A stretch of DNA of 54,945 nucleotides, taken from positions 1 through 54,945 of the forward strand of contig CAJTLC010000017.1 in the NCBI GenBank assembly GCA_910576995.1, in the 5' to 3' direction. The translations under genes were made by a program, and so were the position numbers. The notes under the pieces are model-generated. The model did not search any database. It was not told where the DNA came from and saw only the letters and a list, made by a program, of their open reading frames with translations. The DNA comes from an uncultured Ruminococcus sp. Its GTDB lineage: Bacteria > Bacillota > Clostridia > Oscillospirales > Ruminococcaceae. The stretch's first letter is position 1. Each line of letters begins with the position of its first letter. Positions 15,910 to 24,647 of the stretch are shown in pieces.

Positions 15910-16080
15910 GGCAACACCGCACAGAGATTGTGCGGCAGATGCGCAGTCAGATTTTTCGTCAGATTGTACAGAAATTTTGCAGGCATACTGTCTATGTCAA
16001 GAAATTTCTGTGCAAGATGACGGAAAATATGCAAGCAGATGACGTGCAAAGCCGTCAGGCGATCTTTGTGCGGTGTTGCC
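15910..16080 (+). repeat. Inverted-repeat (MITE-like) element A, 171 bp
   Basis: The ends GGCAACACCGCACAGAGAT and its inverted copy match over 19 bp with one mismatch. A second inner pair (15952-15977 with 16002-16027, sharing ACAGAAATTT / AAATTTCTGT) extends the hairpin toward a loop near 15985. No ORF inside. It lies between the promoter and start codon of the LacI-family gene. Confidence 0.85.
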
Positions 16081-16106
16081 TAAAGTAACATTTTTTTGGA
16101 GGAACT

Positions 16107-17129
16107 ATGAAAAACGGAGTAAAAATGCTGGATATAGCAAAAAAACTGGGCGTCAGCGTGGTTACTGTTTCAAACGCCCTTGCGGGGCGCGAGGGAGTAA
16201 GCGATCAGATGCGTGCAAAAATTTGCGAAACTGCCGAAAAAATGGGCTATAAACCGTCAAATACAAGCAATTCGCGTCAGAAAACGAATCTGACTAAGAT
16301 AGGGAAAAGCGCGGGGATTCTTACTTCCGAACGCTTTGTAGGATCTATGGGAACTTTTTACTGGGAGCTGACCGCGAATATTTCGAATAAACTTTCTTCA
16401 ATGGACGTGATTCCCGTCTACGAATGCATAACGCGCCCAAATGAGCGGAATGTGATATTGCCGAATACGTTGTCCGAAAGAAAAGTAGACGGCGTGATAG
16501 TGATAGGACAGGTCAGCAGAAATTATGTGGAAGCCCTGAAAAATACAGATATTCCTTTGCTTCTGGTCGATTTTTACGACAGCCGCTTTAATGTGGATTC
16601 CGTAACCTCCGACAGTTTTCATGGCGGATATATCCTTACCGATCATCTGGTCGAAATGGGACACCGCAGGATAGGCTTTATCGGAACTATCAACGCTACG
16701 AGCAGCATTAACGATCGTTTTCTCGGATACATAAAATGTATTATGGAAAATAGGTTTGAATATAAGCGGGAATGGCTGCTTGACGACCGCGACGATACGG
16801 GAACGCTTTTTGAGAGGATAGATTTTCCCGACGATATGCCCACAGCGTTCGTATGCAACAGCGATGAGACTGCCTTTCGCGTAATATCGGCGCTTCGGGC
16901 AAAGGGTGTGAGAGTTCCGGAGGATATTTCCGTTGTGGGATATGATAATTATACCGTATCGGATATATGTATTCCTGCCATTACTACCGTTGAAGTCGAT
17001 CTTGAACAGATGGCTTCTATAAGCGTGGATATAATGGCGAAAAAGCTTGCCGATCCCTCATACTCCGCAGGAAGACGTATAATCAGCGGTCGGCTCATCG
17101 TCAAAAACAGCGTTCTCGATATGAATTAG
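16107..17129 (+). CDS. LacI-family transcriptional regulator
   Basis: 340 residues. The N-terminal helix-turn-helix and hinge read KMLDIAKKLGVSVVTVSNAL through KICETAEKMGYKPS. The rest is a periplasmic-binding-like effector domain (PLLLVDFYDSRFNVDSVTSD, MGHRRIGFIGT, VPEDISVVGYDN). It probably represses sugar-use genes, with a sugar as effector; the target is not evident. TTGGAGGAAC precedes ATG 16107. It is followed at 11 bp by a DUF5662 gene and then a GH3 gene, so it may control or be co-expressed with them. Confidence 0.93.
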   Translation: MKNGVKMLDIAKKLGVSVVTVSNALAGREGVSDQMRAKICETAEKMGYKPSNTSNSRQKTNLTKIGKSAGILTSERFVGSMGTFYWELTANISNKLSSMDVIPVYECITRPNERNVILPNTLSERKVDGVIVIGQVSRNYVEALKNTDIPLLLVDFYDSRFNVDSVTSDSFHGGYILTDHLVEMGHRRIGFIGTINATSSINDRFLGYIKCIMENRFEYKREWLLDDRDDTGTLFERIDFPDDMPTAFVCNSDETAFRVISALRAKGVRVPEDISVVGYDNYTVSDICIPAITTVEVDLEQMASISVDIMAKKLADPSYSAGRRIISGRLIVKNSVLDMN

Positions 17130-17140
17130 TGAGGTTAAAA

Positions 17141-17695
17141 ATGCTGATAAAGAATTTTTTTAGTCATCTTAAAACCGTTAACAGTCATCGTCATATGGTA
17201 ATGCGCCATTGCTTTAAGGCAGGGATTTTTCGCCGTGGTCTGCTTCATGATCTTTCGAAATATTCCCCGACGGAATTTATTCCCGGAGTGCTGTATTTTC
17301 AGGGAAGCCGCAGTCCAAATGAACGCGAAAGAGAACTGAAAGGAGCTTCGAGCGCATGGATGCACCATAAGGGCAGAAATCGGCATCATTTCGAGTACTG
17401 GACCGATTATAACCCGAAAACAGGTACGCTTGATCCCGTAAGAATGCCGGACGACTATATCTTTGAAATGTTCTGCGACAGGGTTGCGGCGTCAAAGATA
17501 TATAATAAAGATAAGTATAATAATAGTCTGCCGCTGGAATATTTTCTTAAAGCAAAACCGAAGCGGAGAATTGAAGAGCAGACTGCCGCGAAACTGGAAT
17601 TTCTACTGCGGCTTCTTGCGGAAAAGGGTGAAAATGCAGTTTTTAGCTATATCAGGCACCGCAGAAAAGAAATTCGCAGAAAGGCGCGCCGATGA
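17141..17695 (+). CDS. DUF5662 family protein
   Basis: 184 residues, soluble. A run of histidines and acids recalls a metal site: VNSHRHMVMRHCFKAG, GLLHDLSKYSPTEF and AWMHHKGRNRHHFEYW. This pattern is typical of DUF5662, whose function is not known to me; the HDLSKYS segment resembles an HD-type phosphohydrolase motif, so hydrolase activity is a guess. I chose ATG 17141, with GAGG 6 nt upstream, rather than the GTG at 17129. The end overlaps the GH3 gene by 4 bp (ATGA). Confidence 0.8.
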   Translation: MLIKNFFSHLKTVNSHRHMVMRHCFKAGIFRRGLLHDLSKYSPTEFIPGVLYFQGSRSPNERERELKGASSAWMHHKGRNRHHFEYWTDYNPKTGTLDPVRMPDDYIFEMFCDRVAASKIYNKDKYNNSLPLEYFLKAKPKRRIEEQTAAKLEFLLRLLAEKGENAVFSYIRHRRKEIRRKARR

Positions 17696-18909
17696 AAAAA
17701 ATAATATCTTTAATTTTGCCTATGCTGCTGATATGCGGCTGCGGCAGTGCGAGGAGCGCCGAATCGGAGAACGTTCCAACTGTTGTGACCGCAGAGCCGT
17801 CGTCTGCCGCACCGATTTCTGAAACCGCGATAACAACGGAACTTCCTCCAGAACCTGCTACTGCGCCGCCGTCCGCTGCGGAGAAAGTTCTTTCTGAAAT
17901 GAATCTTCATGAAAAAATATGTCAGATGTTTATTGTTGAACCCGAAAAATTTTCTCCGGAAGCGGCGTTTACTATAGTCGGGGATAATTTTCAGAGCGGA
18001 TTCAGCGAATATCCCGTGGGCGGATTCGTATTTTTTGCAAAGAATATTCAGACTTCGGAGCAGACCGCATCGATGCTTGCAGATATTCAGGATATCGCTC
18101 TAAAAAGCGGCGCGGGAGTTTTTCTTGCGGTCGATGAAGAAGGCGGCTGTGTTACGCGCGTTCAGTCTCAGCTCGGGACGGAGTCGGTCTACAGTATGCG
18201 CTATTACGGCGATCTCAACGACAGGGAGCAGGCTTTTTCAGTTGGCAAGACGATAGGAGATTATCTTGCGCAATACGGATTTAACGTAGATTTTGCGCCT
18301 GTTGCCGATGTAAATATAAGTTGGCGGAATGAACTTGGCTCTCGTATATTCAGTTCCGATCCGCATATTACAGCGGAAATGTCGGCGGCAGTTTCGGAGG
18401 GGCTGCAATCGAAAGGCGTGTGCAGCACGCTTAAACATTTTCCGGGACTGGGGGCAGGCAGCGGAAATACTCATTACGGTTCGGTATATATCGAACGCAC
18501 ATATGAAGAACTGCTTGAAACGGAATTTACAGCGTTTCGCGGTGGAATTGCGTCAGGCTGCGATCTTGTAATGGTAGGTCATCAGATCACGTCGGCTTCC
18601 GGTGACGATCTGCCGGGCGATCTTTCGTCTGAAGTTGTGGGGGAATGGCTGCGCAATACGCTGGGATTCGACGGCATAGCCATAACCGATTCTCATTCAA
18701 TGGGAGCGATAGCAAATGTTTATGACAGCGGAGAAGCGGCTGTCAGAGCCGTTGAAGCAGGAATTGACATAATACTTATGCCTCATGATCTTCCAACAGC
18801 CGTGCAAGGTTTGACAGACGCCGTAAAATCGGGAGAAATTACAGAAGAACGCATAGACGAGAGCGTTTTCCGCATTCTTGAGAAAAAATCCGAACTTGGG
18901 CTGCTGTAA
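17692..18909 (+). CDS. GH3 lipoprotein, beta-N-acetylhexosaminidase-like
   Basis: 405 residues. A lipoprotein signal (MKKIISLILPMLLICGCGS) is followed by a Pro/Ala/Thr/Glu-rich linker to about residue 65, then a single GH3 TIM barrel. Visible motifs are AVDEEGGCVTR, DFAPVADVN, STLKHFPGLGAGSGNTHYG (the NagZ-type flexible loop, here ending N-T-H) and the likely nucleophile D333 in AITDSHSMGAI. NagZ-type enzymes release GlcNAc from muropeptides or chitin fragments; the surface location suggests wall turnover or scavenging. The C-terminal GH3 domain of beta-glucosidases is absent. Confidence 0.88.
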   Translation: MKKIISLILPMLLICGCGSARSAESENVPTVVTAEPSSAAPISETAITTELPPEPATAPPSAAEKVLSEMNLHEKICQMFIVEPEKFSPEAAFTIVGDNFQSGFSEYPVGGFVFFAKNIQTSEQTASMLADIQDIALKSGAGVFLAVDEEGGCVTRVQSQLGTESVYSMRYYGDLNDREQAFSVGKTIGDYLAQYGFNVDFAPVADVNISWRNELGSRIFSSDPHITAEMSAAVSEGLQSKGVCSTLKHFPGLGAGSGNTHYGSVYIERTYEELLETEFTAFRGGIASGCDLVMVGHQITSASGDDLPGDLSSEVVGEWLRNTLGFDGIAITDSHSMGAIANVYDSGEAAVRAVEAGIDIILMPHDLPTAVQGLTDAVKSGEITEERIDESVFRILEKKSELGLL

Positions 18910-18922
18910 TTTATGCATATAT

Positions 18923-19089
18923 TTAGAACCTGTCCACATAGGAAATTCCGCACGTCTTTTCGGCAGATTTTTCGCCTGAACTTCGTCAAAAAGTCTTGGA
19001 ATGCGTCAGCATTCCTGCACCTTTTTTCCTGGTCAGTCAAAAAATCTTCTCGAAAATCCGCACATAATTTCTATGTGGACAGATTCTTA
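18923..19089 (+). repeat. Inverted-repeat (MITE-like) element B1, 167 bp
   Basis: The ends AGAACCTGTCCACATAG and CTATGTGGACAGATTCT are inverted copies. The same ends bound the shorter B2 at 20101-20215. B1 has an extra interior segment (19002-19036) that matches element E at 54848-54882 in inverted orientation at 29 of 35 positions. No ORF. Confidence 0.85.
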
Positions 19090-19102
19090 TGCAGGAAAAT
19101 TT

Positions 19103-19159
19103 AAAGTCAATATCGAATATAATTTCGATATTGACTTTATTTGATAATTGGTGTATAAT
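19103..19159 (+). promoter_or_regulatory. Promoter of tepA with a perfect palindrome over the -35
   Basis: TTGACT (19131-19136) and TATAAT (19154-19159) are 17 bp apart. The -35 is part of a perfect 15-bp inverted repeat, AAAGTCAATATCGAA (19103-19117) and its complement (19124-19138), around a 6-nt centre. It could be an operator for the promoter or a terminator for the GH3 gene; there is no long T-run, which favours an operator. Confidence 0.6.
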
Positions 19160-19216
19160 TAAGAATATGCTTCATTGAAACGGTTATAATCTATACATAT
19201 ATTGTATAGTCACCCT

Positions 19217-19353
19217 ACTTAAAATTGAAACAATCTCTAATAAAAATTTTCCATAGCTGCGTTGTCGTCGTTACCGTGCGTCAGCACGCTTTCCTCCTCC
19301 GCCTTGCTATGAAAAATTTTTATTAAATTCCTTTTGTTCCAATTTCAAGCAGT
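19217..19353 (-). repeat. Inverted-repeat element C1 carrying the 49-nt core
   Basis: Outer ends (ACTTAAAATTGAAACAA and its near-inverse, 19334-19353) and an inner 20-bp pair with one mismatch (19239-19258 with 19306-19325) form a long hairpin. The loop region 19257-19305 is the 49-nt core also found at 47251-47299 and 52017-52065, here in reverse orientation and with one difference. It lies in the probable tepA leader. Confidence 0.85.
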
Positions 19354-19383
19354 GCGACTATAATTATGATCAAGGAGCGTATT

Positions 19384-20064
19384 ATGGATAACAAAAAAAA
19401 TGAAATGGATATTGAAAAAACAGAACACGTTATCGACAACGGCTCGCCGAATTCGAAGCATCTTATACACTGCCTTACAATAATCGGTCAGATAGAGGGG
19501 CATTACGTGCTTGGCGAGACGAATAAAACTACGAAATATGAGCATATAATCCCCGCTCTTGTTGCGGTAGAACAGGACAGGAGCGTTGAGGGACTTATTA
19601 TCATTCTTAATACTGTAGGCGGAGATGTGGAGGCAGGGCTTGCCATTGCGGAACTTATTTCAGGAATGAAAACTCCAACCGTTTCAATTGTGGTGGGCGG
19701 CGGTCATTCGATAGGAGTTCCCCTTGCAGTAAGCGCGAAGAAGTCGTTTATAGTTCCGTCGGCGTCGATGACCATTCATCCCGTACGTATGAACGGTACG
19801 GTTTTGGGCGTTCCGCAGACTCTTTCCTATTTCGATAAAATGCAGGACAGAATAGTCGGCTTTGTAACTAAAAACAGCAATATCAGCGAGGACGAGCTTC
19901 GCCGTCTTATGATGAATACTCAGGAGCTGGTGCTTGACGTCGGCTCTGTAGTTGACGGCGAAAAAGCTGTTGAAATAGGACTTATAGATTCTCTCGGAAG
20001 TCTCGGCGACGCTATGGAATGTTTGTATGAAATGATAGAAAACACACCGCGGAGATATGATTGA
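19384..20064 (+). CDS. tepA: ClpP-class serine protease, TepA-like
   Basis: 226 residues of the S14 family. The catalytic serine is S109 in GGGHSIGVPLAV and the histidine H132 in MTIHPVRM. The family (Bacillus TepA/YmfB) lacks a Clp ATPase partner gene and has been linked to processing around protein export. I chose ATG 19384, with AAGGAG 6 nt upstream; the frame is open further but only into the repeat leader. It precedes ftsK, a common clostridial arrangement, here separated by element B2. Confidence 0.88.
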   Translation: MDNKKNEMDIEKTEHVIDNGSPNSKHLIHCLTIIGQIEGHYVLGETNKTTKYEHIIPALVAVEQDRSVEGLIIILNTVGGDVEAGLAIAELISGMKTPTVSIVVGGGHSIGVPLAVSAKKSFIVPSASMTIHPVRMNGTVLGVPQTLSYFDKMQDRIVGFVTKNSNISEDELRRLMMNTQELVLDVGSVVDGEKAVEIGLIDSLGSLGDAMECLYEMIENTPRRYD

Positions 20065-20100
20065 TACCGATCTTCCGAAGATAAATTTCGGGGATCAGTA

Positions 20101-20215
20101 TTAGAACCTGTCCACATAGGAAATTCTGCACGTCTTTTCGGCAAATTTTGCCGATTGCTGCGTCAAAATTATGCTCGAAAATCCGCACATAATTTCTATG
20201 TGGACAGGTTCTTAA
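20101..20215 (+). repeat. Inverted-repeat (MITE-like) element B2, 115 bp
   Basis: The ends TTAGAACCTGTCCACATAG and its inverted copy (20196-20215) match except for one inserted base. The interior holds a smaller inverted pair CGGCAAATTTTGCCG. It shares both ends and the CGCACATAATTT segment with B1 1 kb away, but lacks B1's extra interior. It lies between tepA and ftsK. Confidence 0.88.
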
Positions 20216-20240
20216 CGTTTTCTGATAACGGAGATAAAAA

Positions 20241-22730
20241 ATGGCATTTAATTTTAAATTACCTTTTGGAGCAGATTTCAAGGACGATAAGGATAAGAGA
20301 GAGCCGATTCTTAAAGGAAACGGCGCGAAAAAAAATTCCCCGAAAAAGAGATCCGCTCCTGCACCGAAAAATGAAAACAGCAGGATAACTTCCGTACTGC
20401 TTTTTGCGGCGGGAGTGCTTTGTATGCTCATTACCCTGATTCCCGGTACGGCGGGATGGCAGCGAATGCATGAATTTATGCTTGGATGTTTCGGTATATC
20501 GTCGCTGCTTGTTCCTGCCGTGCTTATCGCTGCGTCCATACTTATCGGTCTTGAAAAAGATCGCGGGCGCGTGAAAAATATGGTTATCTGGAGTCTCATT
20601 CTGACAGTTGTTATCAGCTCCGGAGTGCAGATATTTGTGATAGGGGAACTGCCCGGAAGAGGATTCTGGAACAATATCACCCGTCTTTATGACGGCGGAA
20701 AAAGACTTCACGGAGGCGGGGTTGCGTCATATCCGATATCGGCGGTATTTTTTGCGCTGTTTGGAACTATGGGCGCGAGAATAGTTATAGTTCTGCTCCT
20801 TTTCGTGATGATCATGCTTATAACGGGAAAGGGCATTATAGAATTTTTTGAAATGCTTCTTGAACCGTTCAAATTTCTTGGAAGATGTATGGAAGGCGTA
20901 CAAAATCTTATAATGGGCGAAGAGTTCGAGGACGCTTTTGACGATGAAGAGGACGAGTATACCGATGAAAATGAGGACAGCGCGTTCAATCAGGATCTTG
21001 AGGCGCTGGAGATAGTCAACAATAAAAAGCCTCCGGAAGAAGATAAAAACGACCGCGGAAAAGATGATGAAAAAGACGAATTCAGTATGTTTTTTGACAT
21101 TCCGCTTCCGGAAGAAAAACCGAAATTTGAAAAGAAGCAGCCCGACAGCGAACTTGACAAGCTGATCGACAGGGCGGCTAAATCTGCTGAAAAAAATCCT
21201 GAATCTGTCGCGGAGGAAAAGGAAGAGAAAGATTCTTCAAAGCCTCAGCCCGTATACATACTTCCGGGGCTTGATCTGCTCACCCCTCCCGATACTCGTT
21301 CCAACAGTGCGGAAGCAGCTCAGGAAATGCGCGAAAAGGCTGATACTATCGTAAATACTCTGAAAAGCTTCGGCGTTGAGGTAAAGATAAAAAGTATTTA
21401 TCGCGGTCCGTCGATCACGAGATATGAGATCCAGCCCGGAGCAGGAGTAAAAGTTTCGAAGATAAAGGGGCTTGAGGATGATATTGCGCTAAGTCTTGCG
21501 GCGCAGGGCGTAAGAATCGAAGCTCCCGTTCCCGGAAAAGCCGCCGTAGGTATCGAAGTTCCGAATATAAACAAGGACACCGTTACGATACGCGAAATAC
21601 TTTCGACGCCCGAATTTCGCAGCGCGCAAAGCAAGCTTGCTTTCGCCGTGGGAAAGGATATTACGGGAAATGCGATAGTCGGCGATATTTCGAAAATGCC
21701 CCACGTGATTATCGCAGGTACGACGGGTTCGGGAAAATCCGTCTGCACACGTTCCATAATCATGAGTATTCTTTACAAAGCCACTCCGGATGAAGTAAAG
21801 ATAATACTTATCGACCCGAAAGTTGTTGAATTCAAGGTGTTCGAGGGAATTCCGCATTTGCTGATACCCATAGTTACGGAAGCTAAAAAGGCGGCTGGCG
21901 CGCTTAACTGGGCGGTAAACGAAATGATGCGCCGCTATAATACGTTTGCGGATATAGGTGCGAACGATCTGAAATCTTATAATGAAATTGCGGAATCCGA
22001 CGGCGATATACCTACGATGCCGCAGATAGTTGTATTTATCGACGAGCTTGCCGATATGATGCTTGTGGCAGGCAAGGAGGTTGAAGATTCCATATGCCGC
22101 CTTGCGCAAATGGGAAGAGCCGCAGGAATGCATCTTGTTGTCGCTACGCAAAGACCGACAACGGACGTAATCACGGGTCTTATCAAGGCAAATATCCCCA
22201 GCCGTATCGCGCTTTCGGTAATGTCGCAGGTGGATTCCAGAACCATTATCGATATGGCGGGCGCGGATAAGCTTCTCGGCAACGGCGATATGCTCTATAT
22301 GCCCATAGGCACGAGTAAACCAGTGAGAATTCAGGGCTGCTTCGCTTCAACAAAGGATATAAATGAAACGCTGAATTTTATTCGTTCGCAGGCGGAGGGC
22401 AGCTACGATTCGCACATTATCGAGGCTGTGGAGAATTTTGTTCCGCAGACCAAGGGCGACCGCGGCGGAACTTCCGACAGCGGATTCGAGGCAGGCAGCG
22501 ACGAGGATTACGTAATAAAGGCGGCGGAAGTTGCCGTAAACAACGGTCAGCTTTCCACAACAATGCTCCAGAAAAAGCTGAAACTCGGTTATGCAAGGGC
22601 TTCGCGAATAATGGACGAGCTTGAAGAACGCGGTATAATCGGGCCTTCCGAGGGTTCAAAGCCGCGAAAGATACTTATGTCGAAAATGCAGTTCGACGAA
22701 TGGAAGCTGCGCATGATGGAAGGAGCGTGA
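20241..22730 (+). CDS. ftsK: FtsK/SpoIIIE DNA translocase
   Basis: 829 residues. An N-terminal membrane domain with about four segments (residues 50-210) is followed by an acidic, charged linker (about 220-350) and the RecA-like motor: Walker A AGTTGSGKSVCTRS near 492-505 and Walker B VVFIDELADMM. The C-terminal gamma winged helix (AAEVAVNNGQLSTTMLQKKL) reads orienting sequences. It pumps chromosomal DNA through the septum in division or sporulation; sequence alone does not tell FtsK from SpoIIIE. The start has GGAGATAAAA upstream. ygiQ follows after 6 bp. Confidence 0.95.
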   Translation: MAFNFKLPFGADFKDDKDKREPILKGNGAKKNSPKKRSAPAPKNENSRITSVLLFAAGVLCMLITLIPGTAGWQRMHEFMLGCFGISSLLVPAVLIAASILIGLEKDRGRVKNMVIWSLILTVVISSGVQIFVIGELPGRGFWNNITRLYDGGKRLHGGGVASYPISAVFFALFGTMGARIVIVLLLFVMIMLITGKGIIEFFEMLLEPFKFLGRCMEGVQNLIMGEEFEDAFDDEEDEYTDENEDSAFNQDLEALEIVNNKKPPEEDKNDRGKDDEKDEFSMFFDIPLPEEKPKFEKKQPDSELDKLIDRAAKSAEKNPESVAEEKEEKDSSKPQPVYILPGLDLLTPPDTRSNSAEAAQEMREKADTIVNTLKSFGVEVKIKSIYRGPSITRYEIQPGAGVKVSKIKGLEDDIALSLAAQGVRIEAPVPGKAAVGIEVPNINKDTVTIREILSTPEFRSAQSKLAFAVGKDITGNAIVGDISKMPHVIIAGTTGSGKSVCTRSIIMSILYKATPDEVKIILIDPKVVEFKVFEGIPHLLIPIVTEAKKAAGALNWAVNEMMRRYNTFADIGANDLKSYNEIAESDGDIPTMPQIVVFIDELADMMLVAGKEVEDSICRLAQMGRAAGMHLVVATQRPTTDVITGLIKANIPSRIALSVMSQVDSRTIIDMAGADKLLGNGDMLYMPIGTSKPVRIQGCFASTKDINETLNFIRSQAEGSYDSHIIEAVENFVPQTKGDRGGTSDSGFEAGSDEDYVIKAAEVAVNNGQLSTTMLQKKLKLGYARASRIMDELEERGIIGPSEGSKPRKILMSKMQFDEWKLRMMEGA

Positions 22731-22736
22731 TTTGTT

Positions 22737-24647
22737 TTGTATGATAAATTCCTGCCCTTGACAAAACATGAAATGGACGAACAGGGCATCGAACAGTTTG
22801 ATTTTATATACATAACCGGCGACGCCTATGTTGATCATCCGAGTTTCGGGGCGGCGATAGTCACGCGGCTTATAGAATCTCTCGGCTATACCGTGGGAAT
22901 AATTTCTCAGCCCGACTGGCATTCCGACAAGGATTTCCGCAGATTCGGTGCGCCGAAATACGCATTTCTGGTAACGTCGGGCAATATAGATTCCATGGTC
23001 GCTCATTATACGGCTGCAAAGAGAAAGCGTTCCGACGACGCGTATACAGCGGGAGGAATGGCTGGAAAACGTCCTGACAGAGCCGTTATCGTCTACTGCC
23101 AAAAGCTGCGCGAGTATTTCGGAGATATTCCGATAGCTATAGGCGGATTGGAGGCGTCATTGCGGCGTTTTGCCCATTACGATTACTGGGATGACGCGGT
23201 AAGACCTTCCATTCTTGCGGACAGCGGCGCAGATCTCCTGATGTATGGCATGGGCGAACATCAAATAGAGGAAATATGCACGCGTCTTGCGAACGGCGAA
23301 AATATACATGAGATGCATGACATACGAGGCACTTGTTATATGACAGAGCCTGTGAATACGCCGATCGGCGCGGCTCAATGTCCGTCTTTGGAGCAGGTTC
23401 GCGAAAGCAGGCGCGAATATGCGAAAGCTACGAAGATCCAGTACGACTGGCAGGACGAAGTTTACGGAAAAACCGTCATTCAGCGTCACGGAAATATGAT
23501 GCTGGTGCAGAATCCGCCTGCGAAAAGTCTCACGACGGAGGAACTCGATCATATATACAGCCTGCCGTATACTCGGCGTTATCACCCCTCTTACGAGGCT
23601 TTGGGCGGAGTTCCGGGCATCGAGGAGGTGCGGTTTTCGATAACTCACAACCGCGGCTGTTTCGGTTACTGCAATTTCTGTTCGATAGCTCTTCATCAGG
23701 GCAGGCGAGTTACGGTTCGCAGCGAAGAATCCGTTCTTGCGGAAGCGGAGAGAATAGTTCAGATGCCCGATTTTAAGGGATATATTCACGATGTGGGAGG
23801 GCCTACGGCTAATTTCCGCCATACTTCCTGCGAAAAGCAGCTTGAAAAGGGATTGTGTATGGGTAAAAAATGCCTTGCGCCTACTCCATGTCCTGCGCTG
23901 AAAGCCGATCATAAGGAATATTTGGCGATGCTGCGGAAGATACGCAAGATCAAGGGCGTGAAGCGGGTTTTTATTCGTTCTGGAATCAGATACGACTATC
24001 TTATGGAGGATAAAAACGACGAATTCATGCGCGAGCTGATAAAGTATCATGTAAGCGGACAGCTTAAAGTTGCTCCGGAACACTGCTCGGCAGTGGTGCT
24101 TGATAAAATGGGAAAGCCGCATATAGAGGCATATAAGGCGTTTCAGAAGCGTTTTTACGAGATCACCAAGGGAATCGGCAAGGAGCAGTATCTCGTTCCG
24201 TACCTGATGTCGTCCCACCCGGGCAGCACTCTTAACGAAGCGATAGATCTTGCGCTGTTTCTGCGCGATAATAAGATACGTCCCGAGCAGGTGCAGGATT
24301 TTTATCCGACTCCCGGAACTATCTCAACGTGTATGTTTTATACCGAACTCGACCCGTATACCATGGAGAAAGTCTACGTTCCGAAAACTCCGAAAGAAAA
24401 GGCGATGCAGCGCGCTTTGCTGCAATATTTCCTGCCGAAAAACAAGGAAATAGTTCTTGAGGCTCTTAAAAAAGCGGGACGGTATGATTTGATAGGAACG
24501 TCGGCGAAATGTCTCGTTGACGACCCTGCGGCGAAAAATAAAGGGAAAGGCGGTGACAGATCATGGCACAAAAAAGGAAAAGATCATCGGGGAGCAAACG
24601 CCCGAAAGGCAGAAAAGCGTCCTCAAAAGGGAAAAATCAGAAAATGA
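22737..24647 (+). CDS. YgiQ-family radical SAM protein
   Basis: 636 residues. The radical SAM cluster motif C308-x3-C312-x2-C315 lies in NRGCFGYCNFCSIALHQGR. The N-terminus carries the typical ITGDAYVDHPSFGAAI block, and the C-terminal tail is a lysine/glycine-rich stretch. The substrate of the family is unknown. The start appears to be TTG 22737, since AAGGAG lies 11 nt upstream and family members begin at this point. The last 85 bp overlap the next gene in another frame, and both proteins are lysine-rich there. Confidence 0.92.
   Translation: MYDKFLPLTKHEMDEQGIEQFDFIYITGDAYVDHPSFGAAIVTRLIESLGYTVGIISQPDWHSDKDFRRFGAPKYAFLVTSGNIDSMVAHYTAAKRKRSDDAYTAGGMAGKRPDRAVIVYCQKLREYFGDIPIAIGGLEASLRRFAHYDYWDDAVRPSILADSGADLLMYGMGEHQIEEICTRLANGENIHEMHDIRGTCYMTEPVNTPIGAAQCPSLEQVRESRREYAKATKIQYDWQDEVYGKTVIQRHGNMMLVQNPPAKSLTTEELDHIYSLPYTRRYHPSYEALGGVPGIEEVRFSITHNRGCFGYCNFCSIALHQGRRVTVRSEESVLAEAERIVQMPDFKGYIHDVGGPTANFRHTSCEKQLEKGLCMGKKCLAPTPCPALKADHKEYLAMLRKIRKIKGVKRVFIRSGIRYDYLMEDKNDEFMRELIKYHVSGQLKVAPEHCSAVVLDKMGKPHIEAYKAFQKRFYEITKGIGKEQYLVPYLMSSHPGSTLNEAIDLALFLRDNKIRPEQVQDFYPTPGTISTCMFYTELDPYTMEKVYVPKTPKEKAMQRALLQYFLPKNKEIVLEALKKAGRYDLIGTSAKCLVDDPAAKNKGKGGDRSWHKKGKDHRGANARKAEKRPQKGKIRK

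Noticed and set aside
23157..24218. Long open frame (353 codons) antisense to the YgiQ gene
   Set aside because: Fully opposite a well-conserved radical SAM gene, with unlikely composition and no ribosome site.
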